A DNA stretch of 64,000 bases from Ephydatia muelleri (Eukaryota > Porifera > Demospongiae > Spongillida > Spongillidae): contig JABACO010000008.1 of NCBI GenBank assembly GCA_013339895.1, positions 5,782,354-5,846,353 on the forward strand, read 5' to 3'. The first letter of the stretch is position 1, and each line of letters starts with the position of its first letter. Shown here piece after piece: positions 1 through 56,451 of the stretch. Under the pieces are notes generated by a model. The model saw only the letters and a program-made list of their open reading frames with translations, had not been told where the DNA came from and made no database searches. A program made the position numbers and the translations under genes.

Positions 1-195
1 CATACATACATACATACATACATCATACATACATACATCATACATACATACAGACGTGCGTACTTACATACATACATGCATGTAGACATACATACATACA
101 TACACACACATACATACACACATACATAAACACACACATACATACATACATACACACATGCACACATACAGACATACACACATATACATATACGC
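1..195. repeat. (CATA)n-type tetranucleotide repeat
   Basis: Imperfect tandem CATA/CACA units fill the left edge. The following bases to 313 belong to an intron of the plus-strand gene and hold a poly-T tract just before its acceptor. Open frames here are repeat artefacts. Confidence 0.9.
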
Positions 196-313
196 ATGGA
201 CTACAAAATGAAATTCTCCAGTACAGTTGAACAATATAAACAAAATTATCCTTAATCTGCCTTGTGCCAATATCATCCTGCAAACTTTTTTTTTTCTCAC
301 GTACATCTTGCAG

Positions 314-2872
314 ACATGTCTACAATTTTTTAAAATCCTGCCAGCATAGCAATGGCAGCCCTGTATGCATAGTGTACTCTGACTCGGACTATGGGGACCC
401 TCATAGTCAGGGCGGAACCATCAGTGTCAACTTCCTACGACCTACAGGAGAGTTTGTTGGATATGCAGAGGTAAATTCAGCGAGGGGAAGGGAAGGGAGT
501 GTGCACGCTGTGCAGCCTGTGCCAAGACAGATTGACATATAATTACCACATGTAAAGTAATTGAGGAAGGAATGCGTGGTAATGAATTGATGATCATTGA
601 CTAGAGTGACGGCTGATGCCTCCTGCTTCTCTAGGTGGACAGAATGGCATCTGCTCGCAATATTCATGTGAGGACTGGGTGCTTCTGCAATTCCAGCGCA
701 TGCATGAAGTTCATTGGGTTGACAGGGAAAACCATTATGGACAACCTGAAGGTAAAAAGGGGGTGTGACAGATGCACTACGCAGGGTCACCAAATATGCA
801 GGCATGTCAAGTGTAACGTTTTAAAAGTTAAAGTTTAAAAGTTCAGAATGCCACCACTGCATGGCCTCCATGCAATCAGTCACACAACTCCCTAAACACA
901 AAGGCATGCAATAAATATCTGGCAGACATTTCCAGCCCACACACAATACCCCTCTATGATAGGACCAATGACAGCTACAAAAGTTAGCAAACAGAATGCC
1001 ATTTAGGATTCGTTAGCAGCTTCAATGGTAATGGCAAGATAATATAGTCGTAAGGGATCCGACCAATCAAATGACAGATTGAAGTTGCTCATCCTGTATT
1101 GTAGAGAGACATAAGAAAGGGAGATGTTATGTGTCAATATACCTGTTCACTTACACATGCATGTATTATTTTTCTATGATACTTATACTTGCAGTGTTTC
1201 TTTTTACCATTATCAAATTTGAAATTTGATGTCGGTATATAAATGTGACAAAGAGGCTGGATTCTGCACGGGCAGCAAACAAAACAGTACTCTGCATGCC
1301 CTACTCAATATCTGAGGGCTTGATGATTTACTCCTGGACATCACTAATTGCAATTACTTGTACTACTGGCATTCTGATAGCACTCGGAAGATGGAATGAC
1401 ATCCAAGGAAAATTTAGAAAATTGGCTATACATTTTATATAAATTCAAATAAATATAGATTGCGGATATAGATAGATTGATAAGTGGCATGAAAGATTTA
1501 ATGAAGACAGCATCGAGAAGAAATCAAACCAGTTACATTGAATAATTCTGGAAAGCATTATACAATACCACTCTATTCATTTGTGTGCGCAGTTTTTTTA
1601 TGTGAGGATGAGCTCTTGTGTGTATGTGCATGTAGATTGAGACCTTATAACATTACCAGTACACTGCTCCTTCAGGCTGGCCACGTCTGTGGTGACGACA
1701 TGGACATGGTGAATGGAGCACCCATTGGCTGCATCAGAGTGTCCTTTGGCTACATGTCCACACTTGATGATGCCCTAAAATTCATGGAGTTTGTAAAGCA
1801 ATGCCTTGTAGATAACTCCTGCTCGGTGAAGAGTCAAGAAACCAAAGATCAGTGTGTAATGGGACAAGAGCAGATTCAGTCAATGAAACAATGTGCGCTT
1901 GCTGAAGTGGATGACACACTAAAGAGAGAGGTCAAGGACCTCAAAAAGCAAATTGCTGATCTTACAGAGAGTGTCAAGCTGTTGGCAGGCAAGGTGCGCA
2001 AAATGCTTACATTAATATGTGAGCTTAAATTCCCCAATGATTTCTTTGTTTTGCCATGGATATGCACAGCATCAAGAAGAGAATGCTTTCCAACATCAGG
2101 TCTATATTACGTGCAGTTTTCAGATTCATCTATTATTATATTTGCCTTAAAATGTAGCTAAGCGGTGTTCTATGGAAAAAAGGGACTAAGTGGCCTAAAC
2201 GCGATGTTTGGAAGAGCCGATTCTTCAGAATGGAGGATTTTGGAAGAAGCAGGATTGCTTACTACAGGCATCGCGATGACCTGTTGCCTGCTGGGTATAT
2301 GTTGCATGAGGCATAACATATTAATATTGAAGGAATAAATAATTAACATCTTTTTTTCTTTGTCATGCAGTTACATTGAAATGGACAAGATCACAAATAT
2401 ATCAATGGCAGTAAGTGCCCAGCAAGATAAGAATCATGCTACATTCCAGATTGAATGTGAGGGACAAATGCACCAACTTCGAGCACAAAATGAAGCTGAA
2501 ATGAGAAGGTTAGCACCTGTTGATCATGATCAAGTATCCAACTCCCATAAAAAAATTTTTTATCCATTTGATTTGAAAGTTGTGGAATGAGAACTGATGA
2601 TGACAATTGCAAAAGGCACTATCGGGCCTTCCCAAGTTCTTACACACATGTCCATGCATTTATTGCTCAGAGCATTCCATTGGCCTGACACTCAGCATTC
2701 TTTACACACCTGCCTAATCAGAAGAATCCCTGCATTTGTTTGAAATCCATTGATGTTGAGAACGTACAACTGTTATTAAACTGAAATGAAATGATTTATA
2801 ATTCTTTGTAGGTGGGTGGAGACGATTCACTCAATCTTGGAGACAAGAAAGAATCAAAGCACATCAGCATAA
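314..2872 (+). CDS. Molybdenum cofactor sulfurase-like protein, 3' part (aminotransferase domain end plus coiled-coil tail)
   Basis: Proposed exons are 314-470, 635-751, 1676-1993, 2070-2110 (tentative), 2371-2508 and 2812-2872 (stop TAA at 2870); the 5' exons lie left of the window. The first three join in phase 0 and encode the end of a class V aminotransferase fold typical of MOCOS. Seen are VRTGCFCNSSACM, which holds the cysteine motif that carries the persulfide in this family, then AGHVCGDDMDMVNG and IRVSFGYMSTLDDALKFM. Family members pass sulfur from L-cysteine to the molybdenum cofactor of xanthine dehydrogenase and aldehyde oxidase. In animal MOCOS a linker and MOSC domain follow. 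Here the frame continues as charged, heptad-like sequence (LKREVKDLKKQIADL) and ends after a second coiled-coil stretch. The 41-nt exon at 2070-2110 was chosen because it restores phase. Intron 752-1675 shows nothing recognisable. The domain call is strong; the tail model is moderate. Confidence 0.8.
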
Positions 2873-3777
2873 TTATATTGACATTGTACTGCAGCTGCAT
2901 TTCAATGTGTTCTCTAAACAATTAAGATGTCAGATACATCTGCATGTGTCTTTAGTACGTAGAGCACATTTGCACTCACATGAACAGCACAAATGTAATA
3001 AAAATGAGTCTCTACCTACACACATAAATCCCAAAGTCTCATCCATACCTATATCATAATGATATCATTTCAATATGGTGCAGCGCACATTGTGCTCCAT
3101 ACATTCAGTGGCATAATGTTATTGACACAAGACTGCAAAAGTACGAGCAGGGTTTGACTACATTTGGAGGAAATGGGCCCACACCCCCTTCTGAAAAAAC
3201 CTGAAAAACTGAGTTAATGCTCAAAATGTTTATGCGACTGCTGCGAATGTGATGAGATCTCTCTTGAGTTTTGTATCAACTGGCTTGAATGCATCCTTTT
3301 CCCATTAAGTACACCCGCAAGCTGGGGGAAGGGAGGAGGGGGGAGGAGAGAAAACAGGGTAGGTCCGCTATTGGCTGTGCACAATATACCTAAACCAACC
3401 ATCCTACATGCTTACACTTACACCCGCTGCCATATGAGACAAACGTGGAGGCTTCTATATTCTACTGGAAGCATATTTGGTTCCTCAAACTTACAGAAAA
3501 GTGTACCCATGTAGAATGAGCCGGTTTTTCATTTTTGCAATTAATGACATAATTATATATATTATATAGTCTGAATAGAACTCATTCCCCAGGCACCTGT
3601 GTGCCTCTTGTTCACTGATTAACATTCCTAGAAATCTTTTATGTACAGTACAATACAGCTTCGCGCAACAACATTTCAGGAAGGTACATGTATAAAGTGC
3701 AAGCAAATATTAGAAATCTCAGTGAAGTCACAACAAATCATACAAACAGAACACAGAATAAATAGGTCACAAATAAA
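2873..3777. other. Convergent intergenic region / 3' UTRs
   Basis: About 900 bases separate the plus-strand stop from the VPS13D stop. Apart from the AATAAA at 2997 I see no coding segment, and in particular no MOSC-like motif in any frame. The short open frames here are AT-rich and resemble nothing. Confidence 0.6.
2997..3002 (+). promoter_or_regulatory. Candidate poly(A) signal AATAAA of the MOCOS-like gene
   Basis: AATAAA lies 125 nt after the proposed TAA stop and before the convergent VPS13D gene, which fits an early 3' end. It is a short motif in AT-rich DNA, so chance is possible. Confidence 0.45.
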
Positions 3778-49369
<45,592 letters not shown>

Positions 49370-52003
49370 CGCAACAGTAACCGACTAAACGCTGCATCAC
49401 TTGTATATTGTCTCGTACCCAGACAGCTAGCAATTTAATAATCGACCGGAAGAACATTACAATCATACATTGTAATGAGATCGGTTAATCGAATTTTTAG
49501 TTTGAGTAATAATACCACCAAACAAATGATATGAGAAAATCACATAAGATTTCATAGGCATCTGGGCCAAATACACCTGATGTCTCAATAGCAATGGGGT
49601 AGAAAAGATGTGTCAATATGAGGCTATAGCACGAACACATCCAACGAGCCTAACTACAAATGCCTGTTGTGGTGCAGAGAGGCAACGCAGCACCATGATT
49701 GTCTAGAGTTGAACTTTAGGACTAGGTATTAATTTGTGTTATGCATTATGTTACTCGAGTTATAGCAGGGTTGCCTAGTATCTCTGCCTGAACGTCATGC
49801 TAAAATAGTTGTTTTTGCCCCATATGTATTACGTATTCTGTATGCTTTATTAGTATTCTGTATTCTGTGTATATGATTGGTAATATTCATCACTCCCATA
49901 ATATAAGTGCGGTCTCCCGGACTGACGTAAGCAGCTGCAGCATCGATTTTTACAGCCGGAATGCCACCATGTAATCGGTTCCGTTACAAACAACACGTTT
50001 GCACGTTAAATAAACATAATGATACGACAAGAGTTCGATGTTCAAACGGAGATCCTGCTTACAGAGTAGGACAGATTGATGCCGCATGTCCTCCATAAAC
50101 ATGTATTTGTTGATCTATTATAGGTAGACTCGAGCCTCCGATACACGTCATTGCAGATTGCAGATAGGGAGAATCTCAGCTTTGCATTTTATAGGAGCGG
50201 ATTGTAGTGTAGTGTAACGGGGAGGGGAATGTGGCTTACTTAATTAGGGTAGGTATTTGTTTACATCAAGGATGTGAGGTTAGGTCTGTGTTGCATCACA
50301 TCTTCAAGAAAGAATGGAGTCTGTGTGGTCCAGTCCATAAGAAGTGCTGATCAGCCTCCACCATTCCAGGTACAACACACCTCGACCTGCTTCTTCCTCA
50401 TGCATTCTCACTTCACCCCCTCCTCCCCAATACAGCAATACACAGCAACAGACACAGAGAAATTCCTATCAATTGTAAGCATTCATCACTCCTTATGCCA
50501 AGATGCATGTGATGAAAAAGTATCGAATACTTTGATAAGGGAAGGAAATCAACTGGTGATCTTTAGAGCAGCCAGAGATACACACAATTGCATCAATTGA
50601 GATGTGTCACAGCACTACCATTTTGGATAGAAAGGTTGACAGTTCAGTTGAATGTTCCTGTGACATTGAATACACGTGTTTATATAGACATGGCTATCTG
50701 AAAAAGCCTAATTAAAACTGACAGCATGAAAATTAGAGCCAATTGATAGTCAGCACATGCTTGAAATCTAGTTTTGATTGATCTACAACATTGAACAGGT
50801 TTTAATCATTAACAATTAGTAGTTTATGAGTAATCAATAATGACCCAAACTGCTTTTAATATTGACTGACTAAATAAAATCAAAAACCAAAAACTAATGA
50901 TGTGCAATACTCTGTATCTTGATCATTAAAGCTATAAATATAATGAATTGTTAGATATTTGATATACAAAATTCAAATCAACAAATCAAACTTAATAACC
51001 TCACACATTCAAGTGCATATTAATAAATTTCTATTGTAATTGATTAATTTTATTATCAGTAATTGAGTTTTGTTCCTCTACATATGAAATGAGTGTATTT
51101 GCCAGTTACAAACAATTCGTATTAATACCATTAAACATAAGATGATCTTTAATGTAATAACTCACAGTTTTTTTATTTTATTCGTTTATCAATCCAACTA
51201 CATAATGTGACCATAGACGAATTAAAAGTACTTATAATATTATTCGCTAAGTTGAATTAGGAGGGGGCTTGATTTTCAAATATGTGTATATAGTTACTCG
51301 ACCGTTCTTAAGTGACACCTAGATGATGTGCCATATAAGTAAATTTAAACAAACTAGCTAACTGATTGCAATGTAAAGCTATAACCATTTAAACCTGTCT
51401 TATGCATTCATGGACACCGTGGATACGGACTGTTGAAGCAATTCCGCGACAGTGCAGACGACCAGGGAGGGATCGCCATATACTTAGGTATCTTGTGATT
51501 AAAAGTTTAGTGGCAAACACATCGGAATGAGATGTGCATACGGTTGAGGTGTTCATGCAACATATATGTACATTGTCCCAGCCAAGCACCCCATGCAATA
51601 GTACTAACTACGCACACACTATTGTATCCACGGCCTAACTAATTGAGCCAATGGATCGAAATATAATGCTAAAGGCATGCATCAAGACTGACAAGACATT
51701 TAAGACTTGGAATAAAATATGTAGTTTGATCCATGCTGCCTAACTAGGAATATGACGGACGCGCACATTGGCAATCAATGACATACAGTTGTGCATGCTT
51801 TAATTGTACGTTGATCTTGTCACGTACCCAGATCCAGACGTATACGTATTCTGCACTATACAATACGCACATTTGGGCCTGCATGAATACGGGATATAAC
51901 TTTTATCATGCAGCTTTTAGGGATTAGGCCACGCCAGCCCATTGTGTGGATAGAAGCACGGTAGTCGGATAGCGTGAGCGCCGCAATAATGCATTATGAG
52001 TGC
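49370..52003. other. Intergenic region upstream of VPS13D
   Basis: AT-rich DNA between the VPS13D start and the carbonic anhydrase 3' end. It must hold the VPS13D promoter and 5' UTR, but no TATA box or motif stands out near 49400. A 108-codon frame at 50274-50600 on plus has no recognisable domain and atypical composition. TACATGTA palindromes become rare from here rightward. Confidence 0.6.
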
Positions 52004-52009
52004 TTTATT
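52004..52009 (-). promoter_or_regulatory. Poly(A) signal AATAAA of the carbonic anhydrase gene
   Basis: AATAAA on the minus strand lies 125 nt downstream of the carbonic anhydrase stop codon, in a reasonable place for its 3' end. Confidence 0.55.
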
Positions 52010-52133
52010 ATTGAAAAGTCGTTCACACATTGAATACATCATAAATGCAGCACACTAAGTCCTGAGGAGCCAGTTTCATACATGCAGCGTTACTATATGC
52101 GCGCATACGCATCCGTCCAGTACACAATTGCAA

Positions 52134-53060
52134 TTAGGCATTAACAAAAACCATACACACAGCATCACACCTCGTAATGATACGACCACCCAGAGGTTGG
52201 ATGGCTCGATTATTGGACGGGACGACTTGATCTCTCAGTTGCTGCAGGTACACATTAGGTATTTGAATGGGAGTCTGCAACACGTACCATTGGACGATCG
52301 GATTGTAGTTGGGCGTTGTCAGTGATCCTGAATAGTGGAAATAGCCATATGACCTGTCAGGTGACGGCAGCAGTTGGGCGAGCTGAAGGGACACGCGAGC
52401 TGATTGGCCTGGCAATGGAATCGGCAACGAGTTCCAAATGGTTCCTGCGACAGAGATACTAGATCCCTGAAAAAAGACGCCAATCACCAATGCGTCGTCT
52501 GCTCCCTGGTAGCTACCCGCAAGCCCGCACTCAAGATTTTCTCTGATGAAGACCATGTGTAGTTCGCCTTCGCGTGGTTGGCCGATGACCAGGTGTTCGG
52601 ACCCTTCACCGTTCGTCTGCCCCCAGTGCAGGTGAAACTCGCAAAATTTGTAATTTATGCTATTGCCCAGCGCACCTGTAACGCGTACTTGAACCCTCGC
52701 TCCGTTGTGTGGCTGGAATAAGACAGTGCTACGGGTATTCTCATACGTTCCTGTTAGTATTGTGCTCCAAGACACCAGGCTAATAGGACTGCGTATGGAC
52801 GGTGCAGCATTTAGGTTCAGGATTATCGGTGACTGCCTTGCGAGGGGAAAGGCAAGGACCATCGAACACAGGCATAGCAGAAGATATCCCGTTGTTTCTG
52901 CAAAAGGAATCATGATCTGTTATGTGTGTCCTACAGCGTATCGTATACCATGCATAGATATACTCTCATATCTATATGCCTATACAGTGTGTCATGGCAT
53001 GCATATTTATATATACAACTGCATTATTGCACAAATGCAGGACTCACCTATACCTTTCAT
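52134..53060 (-). CDS. Secreted alpha-carbonic anhydrase, 258 aa, two exons
   Basis: Exon 1 is 53048-53060 (ATGAAAGGTATAG, donor GTGAGT). Exon 2 is 52134-52897, after a TTCCTTTTGCAG acceptor. The splice gives a signal peptide MKGIETTGYLLLCLCSMVLA and then RQSPIILN. A Met in the unspliced frame at 52911-52913 is possible but is intronic in this model. Alpha-CA hydrates CO2. The zinc ligands are present (FHLHWG, two His; GELHMVF, one His), as are EGSEHLV (Glu106 equivalent), SGSLTTPNY (Thr199 equivalent) and NNRAIQPLGG. The proton-shuttle His64 position in PHNGARVQV appears to be Ala, as in slower isozymes. The usual HWSY segment before QSPI is missing. The body has no introns, unlike vertebrate CA genes. 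Extracellular or secretory location is inferred from the signal peptide. Confidence 0.92.
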
Positions 53061-53235
53061 CTTTCTCCTCAGGAATATATATTTTCCGTGGAATGCAGTA
53101 CTGTCTGAAATGGTATCTTCGTTGTTTCTTTTTATGCTGAACGAAGCCGGTAAATTGCATGCACTATACTGCATGTAGCTAGAGAGCAAACGGCCCTGAT
53201 TGACCGCTTCCTTTGCGAGCCCATTAAAAAGAAAA

Positions 53236-53440
53236 CCCAATTCAAGTGAACTCTCCAAAGCAAAAAGTCAAGGGAGCTCGTTTAAAGGAAGTCTGATAGA
53301 ACCCAAGCAAGCTTGTTACCAAGAAGAGCCAAAAGCATCATATAGTGCACGTGATTTCGTTACCAACAAGAGCTCAACATTAAGCAAAATGAATGCATGC
53401 AACCTAACCAAACTGTATACCTTATATTTCTTCACCCAAT
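53236..53440. repeat. Dispersed degenerate repeat, copy A
   Basis: Contains GTTACCAAGAAGAGCCAAAA and GAGCTCGTTTAAAGGAA and ends GCATGCAACCTAACCAAACT. The same segments recur at 54535-54930. No coding potential. Confidence 0.6.
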
Positions 53441-54025
53441 CCTACATTTAACCCTCTAGTTTGATTGAAACTGAAGAAATTGACAAACTTTCATACATGT
53501 AATAATGAATTACGTCTGTGACATGTCACAACAGTGCACGTGATGAAGATTTAGCTAAATCCCGGATGATAACCATCTAGGCCAGATTTATTATCTCTAT
53601 GGCGGACAGTAATCATCTTGAGTCAAAAGTGCTTTACTTGTACAGGTAGGCGTAGGACCGGCTGCTAACCGTACGCGAAATGAGTGTGAACTATTTACTA
53701 CGTTTCGCGTGTTTATTTCGTATACTACGTATATACGGTAGTAGGTCAATGTTATGCATTTATACTGATTGCCTCCACGAAAATGATTTAATTCTTGACT
53801 ACATGTACTTCACTGGCAATTTGCTCGCATTCACAGCATAAAAGTGATTCAACCTTTAGAAAACAGTATACACTTCAAATGGAGTGTGAAAGGCGCACGG
53901 GGACATCCCATCCCAATCCAGCCTTTCCCCTTGTGGTCGTAGCACTCACAAATAGCTGGCTCCGGCACGCGGTATAAAGTATGCACAGACTCCAGTGATC
54001 TATAGGGTTCAGGTGTTATGTGGAA

Positions 54026-54054
54026 GGGGGGGGGGGGGGGGGGGGGGGGGGGGG
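54026..54054. repeat. Poly-G run
   Basis: A G homopolymer of nearly 30 in intergenic DNA. Its length in the assembly is uncertain. Confidence 0.9.
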
Positions 54055-54534
54055 ATGGGAGGGGGAGGTATTCTAAAATCCCGCGAGTGCAAAGTTGCAA
54101 GGATATGAAGTGATTTGCCGAGACTAAAAAAAGTACGTACTAACAGCAATTAAGCGATGATAAACTGATCAATGCGCACAACAGCCTGAGCACAAACGAA
54201 AGGTAGTCTGAGGATTAACTTACATGCACATTTGTCAGCGACAATTGTTTTCACTAAAAATGTTTGCAGATGTTTTTCTTCGTATCTGAAATAGGAAATA
54301 TGTAGAACAGCCACGCGACCACTACTTCAGACACGGACGATTTTGAGCACCGCGATAACGATATATGCGGTCACGTGACGCGTTTCCAATCTTCTACTCT
54401 ACTATGTGTGCTTGCACACACAAACACACATACCACACCACAGTGACACATCCACTCCTTGCACACACAAACACACATACCACACCACACATACACTCGC
54501 CAGTCGCCACAACCCAAGTGAATAAGTAGCTCGA

Positions 54535-54930
54535 AGACCCAGATAGCCTAGAAAATCGTTAAAAAAAACCTAGAAGCCAAGCGAGCTTTTACCAAGAAGA
54601 GCCAAAATAATGCGAACAAGCTCTTTACCTATAATATCTCAGAACGGCCAGAAACCAAGTGAGCTCGCTTCCAAGAAGACCCGATGCAATCCCGTAGGCC
54701 AGTTAAGCAGTTCAGAAGTCACGCGCGAGTATGAGGGAGCTCGTTAAGACATAAACCCAGACGCCATGCAAAGGAACTCGATACCAATAAAAGACAAACC
54801 AGCTCGTTACCAATAAGAACGGACAGAAGACAAGTGAGCTCGATACCAAGAAGACACAATATGCAAACCGGAGGACCAGTTATATTTGTATAGCATGCAA
54901 CCTAACCACACTGTGTACTTTGTTTCCTTG
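54535..54930. repeat. Dispersed degenerate repeat, copy B with internal tandem units
   Basis: Six or so imperfect units of the form CAAG(C/T)GAGCTCG(N)TACCAA followed by GAAGA, ending GCATGCAACCTAACCACACT. The same terminal segment ends copy A at 53391-53410. Unit length varies around 50-70 bp. Confidence 0.6.
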
Positions 54931-56451
54931 CCTCTTGCACCACCAAATCTTCAAACTGATGTCTGATCCGTTTGTCCAGTGCGGTCTGAAAAATGAATTG
55001 CGAGAGAGGTCTGCTTGATACACCTGGGTGCATATAAGATAGTGAAGATTGAACTGAATTCCATGATGATATGTAGCCTGATGTAGGGCAGAGGAATTGT
55101 CTTTATACATTAGACAAGAATAATCTTCGCCCGAGTCAAGAGTTTAAAGGTGCATCACATCATTTCTACATAATTAATGACTGTGCTTTTGATGTTAGTT
55201 ATTAAAAATGTTATTGTAGTGTATGGTAATTGGGTAAACGACTGACTTCAGTTTGCGAGACATGTTCTCATCTGTGGAAGGAATGTAGTTAAGAATCCAG
55301 TTGCATCGTACTCGCGTATAGTGCCTATAGTTTTGAGCTTTTGACTATTACTGGTTATTAATATCGGTCCGACCTTATTCATATACAATCTCTTTTTGGC
55401 GCGTGCCACTGCAAACTCGCACTCGACAATTGTTGTCATGTTTAATGCTATGTACTGTAACTCAAACAAACAACGTTAAAGTCTCGTACCCAGAACTGAA
55501 ACATAACACCTATACATACATACATACATATATAAGAGATCGTCAATAAGCAATCTACTTCATGGCTTGTGACACGAAGGCTTATGTACTCCAGAAAGTA
55601 CACGTGTACATCAGCGTTAGTGTAATCTAAGCATTGTATGTTTAAATAATGCACCGAAATTTGTTAACATAGACAATATAGCTGCTATCACAACAATTAT
55701 TATGTTACTATTACGTTGCGTGGTACTGGCAAAATAAGATGACGATACAGAGAGTCTAGGACACAGGTTTAGAAAGAAACAAATATACATAACTGTAGGA
55801 TAAAATTGTACTTCTGACATTGAAGACCAAGACTTTTGCAGTACAGGCCAACTGATATGTTCCCTTTGAAAGTGCTTCAGGAATCCTGTCAATTACTCAA
55901 TCTCAGTCTATTAACTACAATGATGGGGATCCAACTCTTGGACTGTGACAGGTCACAGTGGTTTTTTTTTTCCTTGTGCAAGTGCCCTCCTAAAGTTGAT
56001 TCACTGTTTTAAATATGTACAAGAAGATGTCACTATTGTAGTCTATTGAGTTTACCAGTTTTATACCAATTTTGAAAAAATTATGTCCAAGATGGCCAAA
56101 TGTTAATCACGGAACCTGAAACTATTGATAGTCTTTTAGAAGCAAAAAGTACACACTTTTAACGTACTGCACACGTGATGTACATCACCCAATACATTAC
56201 ATATAATACTTGTGCTTGCTACCACCTCCCCCTCAATAGCAGTATTCATAAGATTCAAACAATAGTGAACAGATTCCGTTTGTCATAATAAACAACCAGG
56301 TTGAAATGTGGAGGTCCACTTAACTGACGCACAATATTACTCTATTACCTCTTAACTAAGACTGAATTCCTTATTTTCTATTTGCATCACCTAAACCAAT
56401 GCCAGCATAATGATTCTGTCATGAGGGAGTCATAAACATGTATTTTCATCT

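Larger units (their letters stand above)
53061..56451. other. Intergenic region between carbonic anhydrase and the GABA-B-like receptor
   Basis: Apart from the two dispersed repeats and a poly-G run I see no gene. The minus-strand frame at 55617-55892 has a hydrophobic stretch but no start context, splice sites or family resemblance. The carbonic anhydrase promoter must lie just right of 53060. Confidence 0.55.

Noticed and set aside
1994..2161. Read-through end of the MOCOS-like exon after position 1993
   Set aside because: Composition changes and the residues resemble nothing. Splicing to the downstream coiled-coil exons gives a more coherent protein, although the GTGCGC donor is weak.
50274..50600. 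108-codon plus-strand frame in the intergenic region
   Set aside because: No family resemblance, no splice or promoter signals, and codon content like its surroundings.
52898..52913. Unspliced start of carbonic anhydrase at 52911-52913
   Set aside because: A strong TTCCTTTTGCAG acceptor overlaps this start, and an upstream 13-nt exon with ATG and a GTGAGT donor gives a better signal peptide.
55617..55892. 91-codon minus-strand frame with a hydrophobic segment
   Set aside because: AT-rich, no recognisable domain, and no matching splice partners.
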